From: Elmis aenea
Lineage: Eukaryota > Arthropoda > Insecta > Coleoptera > Elmidae
Direction: 5' to 3'
DNA: 64,000 bases
Assembly: GCA_947652605.1 (NCBI GenBank)
Contig: OX393580.1
Span: forward strand, 18,682,159-18,746,158
The notes beneath the pieces were generated by a model. It worked only from the letters and a program-made list of their open reading frames with translations. It searched no databases and had not been told where the DNA came from. Shown here piece after piece: positions 1-10,799 of the stretch; within the stretch, counting starts at the first letter, position 1; each line of letters starts with the position of its first letter. Position numbers and translations under genes: made by a program.

Positions 1-140
1 TCTGCACAAAAGCCTTAATAACATTTTGTTCTATTTTAATAAATAAAGAAGTTATAACAAATTTTCAAAAATGACGAAATTTCATTTTTCGTCCATAGTG
101 TATCTACTCTAATAAAACCGATATAAAATAAATTTAATTT
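1..140. repeat. Fragment of a palindromic repeat family, cut by window start
   Basis: This stretch closely resembles about 120 bases of the right arm of the palindrome at 15608-16597 (around 16435-16555). Both contain the run GTTCTATTTTAATAAATAAA and a later TTCGTC(C/T)ATAGTG. It is therefore the edge of another copy of that family. Only one arm is visible. Confidence 0.6.
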
Positions 141-263
141 TCAAAAAAACATGCAAATCCAAATTACTCGAGAAATATTAATTTAGGTATAAAACACGCT
201 TAACGTATTTTAAAGGCAATTTAATTATCTACCAGAAAACGTAAAAATATACGGGTTATTATA

Positions 264-2384
264 CAGGGATGCGCAATAGTATGGAAACAAACAAATATCT
301 AGAACACTATTAAAAATATTTCAATGAAATTTGGTATTTGACCGTTATCGTATATTCCGGATTCGATAAAAATATTGAGGTTGTGATACGACTTCCGGTT
401 CAACCGGAAACTGACTCAAACTTTGAAATTTTAAATGGAACACCCTGTATATTTTTATATTTTTGGATTCCTCTTTAAATTTACTTCAAAAAATGTTTGA
501 GGTTGTATGGGGCTTAAGTCGACCGTTTTCGTTAAAATCACATTTTTGTGAAAATTTTGAGCTATACAGCATTGTTAAAAATTTTCAACATTTAAGAACT
601 TTGAAATTGCAAGTAATTTTTTTTTTAAGTTTATGTTGACAATAAGCTTACTAACACTTTGCACAACGTACATTTAAAAAATATTATACAGGGCGTTTTT
701 TACGCTTGTTTAAACTTGTACAACTTTAAACATCGATAACTCATTTTTCTTGAATACAACACCCTGTATATTTTTACACATTATTATAGAAAATTGATTT
801 CTCTTTCGAAAACATAAAGGCTGTTTTTCACCTAAAATTGATATTTTCCGAGATATCGCGATTTTATTGTTAATTATTAGGGCAACGTAATATTTTCAAG
901 TAGGCTATGATGAAAGACAGTGTTAATTTAAACAATTGAAAGAAAAAAAAACAAGAAAGTTATAAATTTATCTTTTCCGTACAAATTTTTGACATTTTTG
1001 TTAACGAATTTTACCATTATTACTTTTGAATTAAGATTTTTTTAAATTATTTATGCATTTTTTTGTTGGACCAGTGTGATGACAAATACTAAATCCTATG
1101 AACTATTTTTTGCGTGTTTGCAATAGGACTTTTGGTTTAACCGACCCAACCCTAACCTTTTTTAAAATTTAAACATAAGGTAGGTCAGTTATTTTTTTTT
1201 TTAATCAGCGTTTTTTTTTTTCGCGTACCTAATACTTTATGTATTGGTTTTATTATGACTTTGTAAACGATCAAACTCAATTGTATGAACAATATTTTGG
1301 CCCTGATAAGGACCGATTAATTTTTGCCAAGTCGTGTGATACGAAGCGCTCAAGGTTTCTTCTCGGTCTTCTTGGGCAAGAGGACGCAGAACAGAAAATA
1401 TTGCGAATTTATAAAAATTAACAAAATAGGGAATACAAAAATTTAATGGATACGATGCTCGAAATGACCACCATTTACTTCTTGGCAGTAGGCTAACATA
1501 TGCCGAAATTCCGTAAGAATGTTTAAAACCACATCTGGCGAGATTCTTCCAAGTTCTTTTGTTATTCGGTTTCTCAGTTCGCCTAAATCACCAAGTGGGT
1601 GTGCATAAACATTAGATTTTAAAAAAGAAAGCTAATGGAGTTAAATTTATCAAAAATGTCAAAAATTTGTACGGAAAAGATAAATTTATAAGTTTCTTCT
1701 TTTTTTTTTCTTTCAATTGTTTAAATTAACACTGTCTTCCTTCAGCCTACTTGAAAACATTACGTTGCCCTAATAATTAACAATAAAATCGCGATATCTC
1801 GGAAAATATAAATTTTAGGTGAAAAACAGCCTTTATGTTTTCGAAGGAGAATTAAATTTTCTATAAGAATGTGTAAAAATATACAGGGTGTTGTATTTAA
1901 GAAAAATGAGTTATCGATGTTTAAAGTTGTACAAGTTTAAACAAGCGTAAAAAACGCCCTGTATAATATTTTTTAAATGTACGTTGTGCAAAGTGTTAGT
2001 AAGCTTATTGTCAACATAAACTTTAAAAAAAAATTACTTGCAATTTTAAAGTTCTTAAATGTTGAAAATTTTTAACAATGCTGTATAGCTCAAAATTTTC
2101 ATAAAAATGTGATTTTAATGAAAACGGTCGACTTAAGCCCCATACAACCTCAAACATTTTTTGAAGTAAATTTAAAGAGGAATCCAAAAATATAAAAATA
2201 TACAGGGTGTTCCATTTAAAATTTCAAAGTGAGTCCGTTTCCGGTTGAACCGGAAGTCGTATCACAACCTCAATATTTTTATCGAATCCGGAATATACGA
2301 TAACGGTCAAATACCAAATTTCATTGAAATATTTTTAATAGTGTTCTAGATATTTGTTTGTTTCCATACTTTTGCGCATCCTTG
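264..2384. mobile_element. 2.1 kb Tc1/mariner-type element with ~740-bp inverted arms
   Basis: The arms, roughly 264-1003 and 1655-2384, are near-perfect reverse complements. The ends read CAGGGATGCGCAA and CAAGGATGCGCAA, and both sides have a flanking TA (262-263 and 2385-2386). The 650-base loop holds a decayed transposase C-terminus on the minus strand. Motifs such as ACACCCTGTATATTTTT recur within the arms, which suggests that smaller TIR units were built into larger ones. A single-arm relative lies at 32786-33365. Confidence 0.85.
1443..1610 (-). pseudogene. C-terminal relic of an IS630/Tc1-like (DDE_3) transposase
   Basis: Reading the minus strand from 1610 down to the TAA at 1443-1445 gives about 55 codons without a stop. 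They end in a pattern (LAYCQEVNGGHFEHRIH) typical of the C-terminus of insect Tc1/IS630-like transposases, where a Cys followed by GGHFE-H is usual. The catalytic part is absent; the fragment fills the loop of the 264-2384 palindrome, as expected if it is what remains of the element's own gene. The assignment rests on recalled family patterns. A plus-strand 60-codon frame at 1239-1421 in the same loop is not recognised. Confidence 0.6.
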
Positions 2385-3483
2385 TATTTAAAATAACAAA
2401 GTTGCATGTTCTTAATAACTTAACACTCGGTATATTTACAAATAATGCACGATTATGCAGCTGGTGATGCCAAACAACTTTTGTATTTAAAACTTTGTTG
2501 CATCTACTATAATAACTGAGAAAATAATCAAATTGTTCTGCATAGTAATTTTACCCGACGCATCCACCAAATTGTTTACAAAAAGATTAAATTAGTTTTA
2601 ACTCGGGAAATATTGATTTTGGGTATAGGACATGCTTAACATTTTTTAGAGGCAATTTAATTGACTACAAGATGTTGTATTTAAAATAACAAAGTTGCAT
2701 GTCGGTTCTCAAAAAATAAACACTTTGGGTTGGTCGTTATTCATATTGAATTTTTTTTAAAAATTTGAATTGTAGGGCCTCTCAGTTCTCTTCCGTTATA
2801 CAAAAAATGACCCGTACAAGGTTTGTGATCGATCAGGTACCATTAACCGGTGCCCCATCAACCCTAAATTCTAATAAAATAATTTTTTTTTTGGCAAAAA
2901 CTCATCGTCAATTATAAATACCAATTTTATGTATATATAACTTGTTTAAATTTATTTTACAGTTCATGCATTTCGAGACAAATTTAAAAATTAATAAAAT
3001 TTATTACTACATCTGCAAATTATTTTAATTGTTGAAGTCTCAAATGCAATTCTTGGGGTAATACTCCATCAAATATTCCTTCTGGAGCGACAACTGTAAC
3101 TGGTGTTAAAACAACAGCTGCATTTCATTATTCACTACGATTTATACCTATAATGTATCCTTCAAATAATTTCTTATTATATAATATCATAATGATATTA
3201 CTAACATTTAACCTAAACTTATTATTACTGATTTCAATTCTGGGCTATCCAACATTGTAAAAACGACTTTGGTTTTTGTTTTCGTATGCTTCTCTGGAAT
3301 AATAACAATACATGATAACATGTACATAAAATATGCAATTCATTACCGCTGGTGTGTTATATGTTGTATATAGTTAAGACTTTGTTTTGTTAATATACGA
3401 TGTATTTCAAATTTTATATTTCTTGTGGTAATCTTGCACAGTCTGAATAAGAAAAAAAAAATTTAATTATAAAATACAAAAAA

Positions 3484-3714
3484 TTAATTATACGATTGAC
3501 GACTAGCATACCTGCAAAACAAAATGTTTTTGACATTCGTCTTTTGTAAATTTTGATTAAATTTTTCCATTAATTTTACACTTCTTTCTGCTGCATCATT
3601 TAACACTCTTAAAGAATTCATGACTGCTCTTTCTTTTACATAACTTTCTCGATCTTTCCAATGCATAGGATCTAGTTGCAGAAAGTCTAAGGAAATTATA
3701 AACCTATCAAACAA
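3484..3714 (-). pseudogene. Fragment of a repeat-associated arthropod protein
   Basis: A 76-codon minus-strand frame contains HWKDRESYVKERAVMN followed by VLNDAAERSVKLMEKFN. This pattern (W, then VxNDAAERxVxLxxxFN) recalls a family of multi-copy uncharacterised proteins in insect genomes that are usually near transposons. The normal continuation after the FN motif is not present, so the frame is probably broken or ends at a former splice site near 3527 (TTTTGCAG then GTATGC). Function unknown. Confidence 0.4.
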
Positions 3715-3895
3715 TATTTTTGATTTATTTGTAATTATTTATAAGAAAAGATCTTTATTTAGGGAGCATTAACCAGCAAATTTGGAATACTTTCAACGGT
3801 CAGCTTTATTTTAGTTTTTGTCTAGAAATTGGTTGATGAGGGTAAAATGGGATTCAGTGTAGGTACATGGTAAAATGGGATAGGTACTAATTTAA

Positions 3896-4824
3896 CCCGC
3901 CATCGGTCGCGTGGGGCGAATGAACGCCCAGCGATATTAAAAATTCTCAATATTTTTTTAATTAATAAATATTAAGATACGCCGCTTCGTCTACCTTCAT
4001 ACATCGATAGGCGCCTCTGTTTACGCACAACACCCTTCAGTTCGCACTTTGCGTTTGATGCACAGTGGACATTTGTCACACAAAGAGGCGTCAATTGACC
4101 CCACACGACCGTTTGCGTTAGAAAATAGTTTATGTTTCTGTTTTTGAAAAATGGTTTGTCGACTAGAATTACGTCTATTGAAGTGGTAAGAAGAAGTTAG
4201 TGATGAAGAAAAAATAGTTGGGGGGTGAAGAGGACGAGCAGGATGGCGGTGATGAAGAAATAACGCAAAATAACTCACATGATACCGAGCATGATACGGA
4301 GACAGAAAAAGAGTACATTTCGGAACATGAAGATCTCTCTAGTAGACAGGAAGACATTCCATTATCACAAATTAATTCAATTTCTGTAAAAAAAATGTGT
4401 GCCCGAGACGCAGTAAAATAATTTTTAACAATTGCACTGATAATTTAAAGTGAATTTTCAAGGCTGATTAGATCTACCTAATTTTTTGATATTTGTTTTT
4501 ATTGTTTTTGAGTATAACTTTGTTATTTATTTCTATTATTAAAAAGAGTTTAGTTTTGTTATTTTGAAAAGTTTTTATGTTATGTTTTTCTAAAGAAAGA
4601 CCAAAAACAAAAAATATGTTCCTATTTCAGTTATATACATTTTTAAAGACTTGAATAAAGATATTTTTAGTAAAGTTTATGTTTTATTGTTAAGAACAGT
4701 CTTTTAGACCAAAGCAACTAAAAATAAACAAAAATTTAAAAAAATTGCAATATTTGGATTGAAGGCGTTGACTGACCCCAAGCGACCGACGGCGTTACAA
4801 AAATGTAGCGCGACCGATGGCGGG
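3896..4824. mobile_element. Short piggyBac-like element, TTAA target duplication
   Basis: The ends are perfect 16-bp inverted repeats (CCCGCCATCGGTCGCG), each flanked by TTAA (3892-3895 and 4825-4828), the hallmark of piggyBac. Related subterminal motifs (TGACCCCA with a CGACCG nearby) occur near 4095 and 4770. At 929 bp it is far too short for an intact transposase and is a non-autonomous deletion derivative. Its ends differ from those of the piggyBac-like element at 46161-51936, so it is a separate family. Confidence 0.85.
4218..4421 (+). pseudogene. Acidic N-terminal remnant of a piggyBac-type transposase
   Basis: This 67-codon frame is rich in Glu and Asp and includes DTEHDTETEKEYISEHED. 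It resembles the disordered acidic N-terminus of piggyBac-family transposases, which precedes the DDD catalytic core. No catalytic region follows; the frame ends after about 200 bases and the remainder of the element is non-coding. The acidic low-complexity composition makes the homology uncertain, but its place inside a TTAA-flanked element supports it. Confidence 0.45.
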
Positions 4825-4887
4825 TTAATGAGTATTTTAGAAATTACTATTTAGTTTGTGTTTATTTTTGTTTTAAGGCAGCATAGG

Positions 4888-5043
4888 ATGAGAAGCAAAT
4901 ATATTAGAAAAACTAATCTTCAGTCATGGAGTGAGGAAACAATGAGAAAAGCTTAAAGCCTGCAAAATTATTTGGAGTGCCAAAGAGTACCCTGGGAAGC
5001 TGATGAGGAAGACGATAATTTCATTTGTGACTTATGTTTGTAG
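4888..5043 (+). pseudogene. Pogo/jerky-type transposase remnant (CENP-B-like HTH)
   Basis: The start at 4888 opens with MRSKYIRKTNLQSWSEETM, which fits the first helix region of the pipsqueak/CENP-B-type HTH of pogo-like transposases. It stops at 4956. A second frame just downstream gives AKLFGVPKSTLGS, the end of the same HTH. A third gives EEDDNFICDLCL with a stop at 5041-5043, like the Cys-containing C-terminus of such proteins. The DDE core is missing, so an internal deletion has joined the two ends of the gene. Confidence 0.55.
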
Positions 5044-5403
5044 ATTTATTGTGTTCCAAAGTTTCCAATTTTATCTATACAGTGTATCGTGTATCCCATT
5101 TTACCTTTACATTGTATGCCATTTTACTAACACGTCAAGGTACAATGGGAAATGTTAATATATATTTTTTCCATTTACTTTTAATTTTTAATCAATAATT
5201 CCATTTTTATTTGATAGAATAATAAACATTGTATGCCTTAACCGAAAGTTGAGTTTAAATATTTCACATACACATTAAAATAATGGCTCAAAACGTTGTA
5301 TCCCGTTTTACCCATACTTTCCCTACTGAAATACTAAGATTCAACAAAATTTTTACAGTTTCTGAACTTAAAAGTTATTACATACGTAATCTATGCCCCA
5401 AAT

Positions 5404-5675
5404 CAGCATTTCTCAAACTTTTAAACACGTGACCCACATAATTATCTGGAAATGAGAGTACAACCCATAGGGGTCTCCATCTCCATCACCAAGAACATTT
5501 TTGAAAGAATACCTTTAGAAATGTCGTTTTAAAGCATTTTAAAACAGAAATTTTAATTTTAATTTTTTGTGTTTATTTTTCTTTGAATTTTTTATCAAAA
5601 CAGTCTGTTTCGCGACCCAATAAAAATTTAATGCAACCCAATTTTGGGTCGCGACCCATAGTTTGAGAAACGCTG
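5404..5675. mobile_element. 272-bp hAT-type MITE
   Basis: Terminal repeats read CAGCATTTCTCAAACT on the left and CAGCGTTTCTCAAACT on the right. They are flanked by 8-bp duplications with one mismatch (CCCCAAAT at 5396-5403, CCCTAAAT at 5676-5683). Subterminal GACCCA and GGGTCGCGACCC motifs are typical of hAT non-autonomous elements. There is no coding capacity. Confidence 0.85.
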
Positions 5676-5683
5676 CCCTAAAT

Positions 5684-7954
5684 AACGTTTTATAGCCGAC
5701 AAATCAATTGTTTTACTGTTTCAACTTTTTCAGAAAAATGTTAAAAGTGCAAAGACTGCACTTTTTTGGTGAAAAAAATTGAAAGGTAATCTGTTTATTG
5801 ATGGAGGTAAAAAAATATACATTACATTAACAAAATTATTTTATTTTCAGGACTAAGCTAAAAAGTAAATACAAAAAAGTGATTTCCAAATAAATTACAA
5901 ACATCTAAAAAATATTAGGTGAGCTTTATAAACGTAAGACAAAGAACAATAAAAAAAAAACTGGCATATAAGTACAGCTACAAGCATGTGTGAATTAAAA
6001 CAATTAGAACGAAGTCAATGGGAATATTCAATGAAGATTACATGATCAATTTATCGAAGCAATATTTACATATACATATATCAATTTTAGAAAAATTCGC
6101 TAAAACATATAAAAAAACAAACTATTACATATCTACTACACATATACACATTTAAAATATAAATAGTGAATGACACAGAAAGAAATACTGCTAAAAAGTA
6201 ACTTACGAACTAAACTAATGGTTAAACACAAATAAAATAAATTTGGACTAACTTCAATATCACATCTACTTGGGACTAAACTATTCTGTTTTTTATTGCT
6301 TCTCTATGATTAGACGTGATCAATTTTTGGTTTGAGTTTTTTACATACTTGACTATGTTTGTCTTAAAACAAATCCAGTACACTACAATAATTACATAAA
6401 TAAATAAGCCAAAAATAGCACACAATTTATATAGACCTCATATCACCATTTCAAGTTAGGATAAATTAATTTCCTTAATAAATGCAGAAGCCACGTAGAT
6501 CCTTTCAATTATTTACAAACAAAAAACACAACGCGTAATTTTGAAAAATAAAATACAGGGTGTTCTTTAAAACTCGCCCAACTATCTCGCTTATTTTAAG
6601 AGCTATAGAGGTGATTTTGCAAAAAAAAGTTGCGACATTTCATGCCCATTTAACCTATAAATCGAAAATTTCCATAGTATTCCTCGTTCAGAAGTTATTA
6701 AGAAAAAATTAAAAAACTTTCGCACAATTTAACCGATTTTGTAGCTCTTAAAATAAAGAAGGTATGAATGGTGAAGACAAGCTATTTGGAACACTTCGTA
6801 TATCTCTGGCTGTGACACGAATATTTTTATAGAATTCATGACGTTTAAACTAGCATTACATAAATAAAACGACATGAAGACTTTTTTAACAACTAACAGT
6901 TGACTAATTTAAAACGATAATAATTTAGAATAACGTCTTCATATTCCGAACCTATCCACAGCCTTTAACCATACAGGATAAGTCAACAAAACTTGAAAAC
7001 TCCTTAATAGTCTTTATTTTAACTAAACAAAGATTGGTTCGTTGTATACTAAACATTAATGAACAAAACTCGAGAAAAATTATCTTTATTATTTCGATTT
7101 TTTATTAATTACTATTTTTTTGGTATTATTTTTAAATTTTTTCACTACTGAACATGTAAAAAAATATGTGTTTATTCGATCATTGTTTTGTTTAAAACGT
7201 GTTCAACTTGAATAGCAAAAGACATTTTATTGACTTGACCCATATAAAACGAAATCAAATAAATTTCTAACATGAAACAGAGCTTACAATATTAACACTA
7301 ATTTTCACCCTGTTCGAATTAAGAGATTTAATACTGAGAAATCCACGAAATTACAGTCTTAAACTATACAATAAAACTCTTTACATAACAACTCCATTTG
7401 CATAAATTCTTAATTGTCAGTATTACTCCTATTAGTCTTAATTTTGCCATGTCCATCAATAAAAATTATTAGTCGCTCACTTCAATTACTTTCGTCATGC
7501 ACAGAATTATAAATCGCCAAAGCATTCAAACACAGAAACCACTTGAGACCTCCTATTTAACATTTTAGGGATTTAGCGTAAAAAAATTCCAATGTTTCAT
7601 GCAAATTACATGAGTTTTGAATTTTTGCACTAGCGGCGCGATGGACTTGGCATGCCATAGCTTCGAAAATTCACTATTATTATATATATTAATAAAGCAG
7701 AACTAAAGCAAGTCTGAAATGATTGAACATTTTAATTTCCTATAATTTGTAATGAAAAAAATGTAATAAATGGAAAGTGGCGCGTCATTAACGGTAAAAA
7801 TGAGGTCCCCACCTATTTTTTTATGCGATGGCGTTTCATTCAAGTTGGTTACTGAATCATTAACTCGCTCACACGGCTCTCTCATCGACCTTTACGTTAA
7901 ATATCACTGTATAAAGTCCCAAGATTAAAACAGTTAAATATATAAAAAAATATA
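5684..7954 (-). other. Probable 3' UTR of the Grb-like gene (end not resolved)
   Basis: This region lies directly downstream, on the minus strand, of the Grb-like stop codon and has no open frame that I recognise. It is relatively repeat-poor apart from one small MITE (6556-6798). Several minus-strand AATAAA hexamers are present (for example near 5791, 7020 and 7074), so I cannot choose the cleavage site. UTR status is inferred from position only. Confidence 0.35.
6556..6798. mobile_element. 243-bp Tc1/mariner-type MITE
   Basis: The ends read CAGGGTGTTC on the left and CGAAGTGTTC on the right, each flanked by TA (6554-6555 and 6799-6800). The arms are diverged but share TTATTTTAAGAGCTA. It sits in the probable 3' UTR of the Grb-like gene, so it could contribute a short hairpin to that transcript. 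Confidence 0.6.
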
Positions 7955-8252
7955 TTAGACGCTTCCTGTAACAGGTGGGCTGGAAACACTGTTTGGAACA
8001 TTAATAGGACTGGTGCTTTGCACAACGTAGTGCGTCAATCGGGTTGGTAAGCAACCGGCATTCAGTTGATAAAACTCTACGAGTTGAAGTAAATCGTAAA
8101 ATTTCGTTACCCCACTGTCTAAGGAAAATACGTGCGCCTCTCTAACGGGGTCCAAAATTGGGTTTATTTGTGCATGTAATACTTTGTTTCCACACTTGTA
8201 CGTCAGCACGAAACAACCTGCATTTGATCTACTATCACGGACCAGAAATACC
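7955..8252 (-). CDS. Terminal coding exon, Grb7/10/14-like adaptor (C-terminal SH2)
   Basis: The exon follows a 3' splice site (TTTTTTCAG, with AG at 8254-8253) in phase 2 and runs to TAA at 7957-7955. It encodes 98 residues plus two bases of a split Gly codon. It begins VFLVRDSRSN, which carries the phosphotyrosine-binding Arg of the SH2 FLVR motif, and includes TKFYDLLQLVEFYQLNAG and LPTRLTHYVV. These match the SH2 C-terminal half of Grb7, Grb10 and Grb14, which bind activated receptor tyrosine kinases, including the insulin receptor, and act at the cytoplasmic side of the membrane. A further 20 or so Ser/Pro-rich residues follow the SH2, whereas the vertebrate proteins I know of end almost at the domain edge. 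The open frame runs on to 8368 only because the intron has no stop there. The exact orthologue is not resolved. Confidence 0.85.
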
Positions 8253-8907
8253 CTGAAAAAAATAAAAACATGGTTAATAATATTGCAATTCAGTTTTTGT
8301 GAAATTGTTTTTGAGTGAAACTTAAGCCAAAACATTATACTATTATTTAAAGGCATAAATATAACCAATTGATTCGGAGAACGATTAATAGTATATTTTA
8401 CAACAAGAGTTGAACGTCCAGTTTTTTTTCGTGAGGTGAGATTTATTCAAGAGCCGCGAAGCGGCGAGTGAGCAAATTCCACGAACGAAAAAATCTGATT
8501 TTATCTCGAGTCGTAAATGCTATTTTTTCTACGAAATTAAAGTTACATCATAGAACCAACGTTAATGTAAACGAACCAATTGACAATTATTATGTATAAA
8601 GTTTTAATTAATCATTTCATTTCCATAGCGACACCACACTGACATTGACATAAATAAAATTATAACCTGCAAACGAAATATATTTAATGGGAGTATTAAT
8701 TTTTGTACCACTCTTAAGCTTTTATATAAAATGCTACATTAAAATTAAATTATTTAATAAGAATATTAACGCAATTTTAGTTTATTATGAATTTAAGCTA
8801 AAAAAAATCGTACATTTTACAATTTTGATGTTGACATTGACATTATTTTAGAGACGAAAGTAAAACTTTCATGTATAGTAGGCAGTGAGAAAATAACAAC
8901 GTTCATA
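8253..8907 (-). other. 3' part of the long intron
   Basis: This is intron of the Grb-like gene, upstream of the terminal exon on the minus strand. At 8430-8560 a GC-richer patch with GCCGCGAAGCGGC stands out and looks like part of a repeat, but I could not define its ends. No open frame is convincing. Confidence 0.5.
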
Positions 8908-8909
8908 TA

Positions 8910-9823
8910 CAGGGTAGGATTCAAAAGTAATGAGCCTTTGTTTAAAAAGACAAATTTATTTAGCAAATCGGTACAACTAGGTAATAGTCTTCAAAATAGG
9001 CACCTCCTGCATCAATACACTTTTGTAGGCGGCTTTTCCATGACTCGAAGGCGTCCACGTAGGCCTGTTCCGGGATGGCTGTAAGGGCTGCCTTGACATT
9101 TGCTGGGATGTCCTCGATCGAGTCGAAGCGTTTTCCTTTCAGCGCTGATTGTATGCGCGGAAACAAGAAGAAGTCAGGAGGCGACACGTCCGGACTGTAG
9201 GGAGGCTGGGGGACCACCGGAACGTTCACCCGGGCCAGGTAGGTGCTCACGATGAAGGCGGTGTGGCTGGGCGCGTTATCGTGGTGAAGCTTCCAGCTTT
9301 CCTTAATGTCCCTTCGCTTGCGCGCGACGCTTCTTTTCAGCCTTTTCAGGACTTCCAAGTAGTAAACAGCATTCATGGTCTGTCCGGGCGGGACAAACTC
9401 GTAGTGGACGATCCCTTCACTCCGAAGAAGGCGATGAGCATGGTCTTCGTCTTCGATTTGCTCATCCGCGCTTTCTTGGGACGGGGTGAGTTTGAGGTGT
9501 GCCACTCAGAGCTTTGTCGTTTTGTCAGTCCCAAACGCCTGTTGAAGCATTTCGAACGTTTCGGAAGGAGACTTGCCCAACCGGAAGCAGAACTTGATCG
9601 CGTACCGTTGTTCTAACGAACTTTCCATTCCGCCGTGTAACGCACTACCGTACAGGGGTTTCCGTCAACGCTGATCCTACCGCTCCTAAAGCTCGGAGGT
9701 AACTTAGATCCGTGGCGTTGTGAAACCAACACCCACCATCACCGTCGCTGACAAGTGGAGCGCGCGGCGAGGTACGCTCGCGTCAGAATAAAATGAGGCT
9801 CATTACTTTTGAATCCTACCCTG
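8910..9823. mobile_element. 914-bp mariner element, internally deleted
   Basis: Near-perfect terminal repeats of about 28 bp (CAGGGTAGGATTCAAAAGTA on both sides) are flanked by TA (8908-8909, 9824-9825). The GC content is clearly higher than its surroundings, which suggests a relatively recent arrival. A full mariner is about 1.3 kb, so roughly 400 bases are missing. The transposase gene is on the minus strand, the same strand as the host gene. Confidence 0.9.
8960..9628 (-). pseudogene. Mariner DD34D transposase, deleted and frameshifted
   Basis: The gene starts at the ATG at 9628-9626 with MESSLEQRYAIKFCFRLGKS, the N-terminal HTH region, and reaches a stop near 9506. A deletion then removes the rest of the DNA-binding domain and the first catalytic Asp. 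The sequence resumes in another frame, with a further frameshift near 9408, and runs to a stop at 8960. That last part has HDNAPSH and YSPDVSPPDFFLF; 34 residues separate the two Asp of these motifs, giving the DD34D spacing of mariner. The protein cannot be active, but the C-terminal half is well preserved. Confidence 0.85.
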
Positions 9824-9965
9824 TACATTAGTAGAAAAAATATTTTTTTACCTTATCATCTTTTTAAAAAAAATTATTCCAAGTGTAAACCCTTGGATTT
9901 AAAAAAATCAAAAGTTCAATAAAACCATTATTGGCTTTATTGTTTGTAAATAAGTTAAACAACAC

Positions 9966-10046
9966 TAAGGTCCGATTGCATAAAAGCTAAAACCGGGATT
10001 AACCCCGGGTTAATCGAGGATTTAGCTTTTGTGCAATCAGACCTTA
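9966..10046. repeat. 81-bp imperfect hairpin (possible tiny MITE)
   Basis: The ends TAAGGTCCGATTGCATAAAA and TTTTGTGCAATCAGACCTTA are inverted copies. The centre holds AAAACCGGGATTAA and its near-complement around CCCCGGGTTAAT. It lies inside the first unit of the tandem array and has no coding capacity. No clear target duplication was seen. Confidence 0.6.
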
Positions 10047-10119
10047 TGGAAATTATCACGACTGCCAGTGTGTTCAGAAAACGATTAAAAATATTTTTTA
10101 CAGCTTATCAAAGTTTATA

Positions 10120-10381
10120 CAGGGTGGTCCACTTTTTAGTAGCAGGACTTAGTCGATAGAAAAACTTATTTTAAAGCGAATATTCCATATCAACATGGGT
10201 CCAAAAACGCTTCATTTTGGTTGAGAAACGGTTAAACATTATCGTTATTTTTCGAAAATTTCAACACCCTATATCTTTAAAATGAAGCGTTTTTAGATCC
10301 AAGTTAATAGGGAATATTCGCTTTAAAATAAGTTTTTGTATCGACTGTTAAAGTCCTGCTACTAAAAAGTGGACCACCCTG
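10120..10381. mobile_element. 262-bp palindromic MITE of the CAGGGTGGTCCAC family
   Basis: The ends read CAGGGTGGTCCACTTTTTAG, as perfect inverted repeats flanked by TA (10118-10119, 10382-10383). The arms share AAGCGAATATTCC and AACGCTTCATTTT with the far larger element at 24645-26508, so this is a short member of the same family. Confidence 0.9.
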
Positions 10382-10799
10382 TATAAATTTGTCAACTTGA
10401 AACTTTTTTTTTGGTAAAAATTGGAAAAAAAGAATTTTTATTGTTTGTGAATATGTTAAAAAACATGTACGTAATCCAAAACGACTACCAGTTTATTAAG
10501 AAAACGATTAAAAATATTTTTTACAGCTCAAACTTTTCCAAGTGTATACGGTTGGAACATTTTGTCAATATGTAATTAAAAAAATATATATTGGCTAGCT
10601 TTTTTTGTAAATATGTTAAACAACACTTGAAAAATCCACTACAACTACCAGTGTGTTCAGAAAAGTGTATACTCTTGGAACTTGTTTTGTCTAAAATTTA
10701 AAAAAAAGAAGATATATTGGCTCCATTGTTTGTAGGTAAATATATTAAACGATAGTTGGGTAATACATCGCGACTACCAGTTTATTAAAAAAAAGTTAA

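Larger units (their letters stand above)
165..2702. repeat. Older direct repeats flanking the first palindrome
   Basis: About 75 bases at 165-240 recur in diverged form at 2600-2672; both contain GGCAATTTAATT. A second direct pair (TATTTAAAATAACAAAGTTG) lies at 2385 and 2676. The palindromic element 264-2384 therefore sits inside an older repeated sequence. The rest of 2385-3480 is AT-rich with no gene that I recognise. Confidence 0.5.
3760..5335. repeat. Pogo/Tigger-like relic with repeated GGTAAAATGGGAT motifs
   Basis: Variants of GGTAAAATGGGAT occur near 3842 and 3870 and, in reverse orientation, near 5090, 5120 and 5310. The right edge reads, on the minus strand, CAGTAGGGAAAGTATGGG, which resembles a pogo-type terminus; no matching left end was found. 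A small transposase remnant lies inside, and a piggyBac element is inserted at a TTAA at 3892. Assignment rests mostly on the coding remnant. Confidence 0.5.

Noticed and set aside
1239..1421. 60-codon plus-strand frame in the first palindrome loop
   Set aside because: It is open and not obviously low-complexity, but I recognise no family and the better-supported transposase fragment is on the other strand nearby.
9149..9616. 155-codon plus-strand frame
   Set aside because: It is antisense to the mariner transposase and follows from that gene's GC-rich codons.
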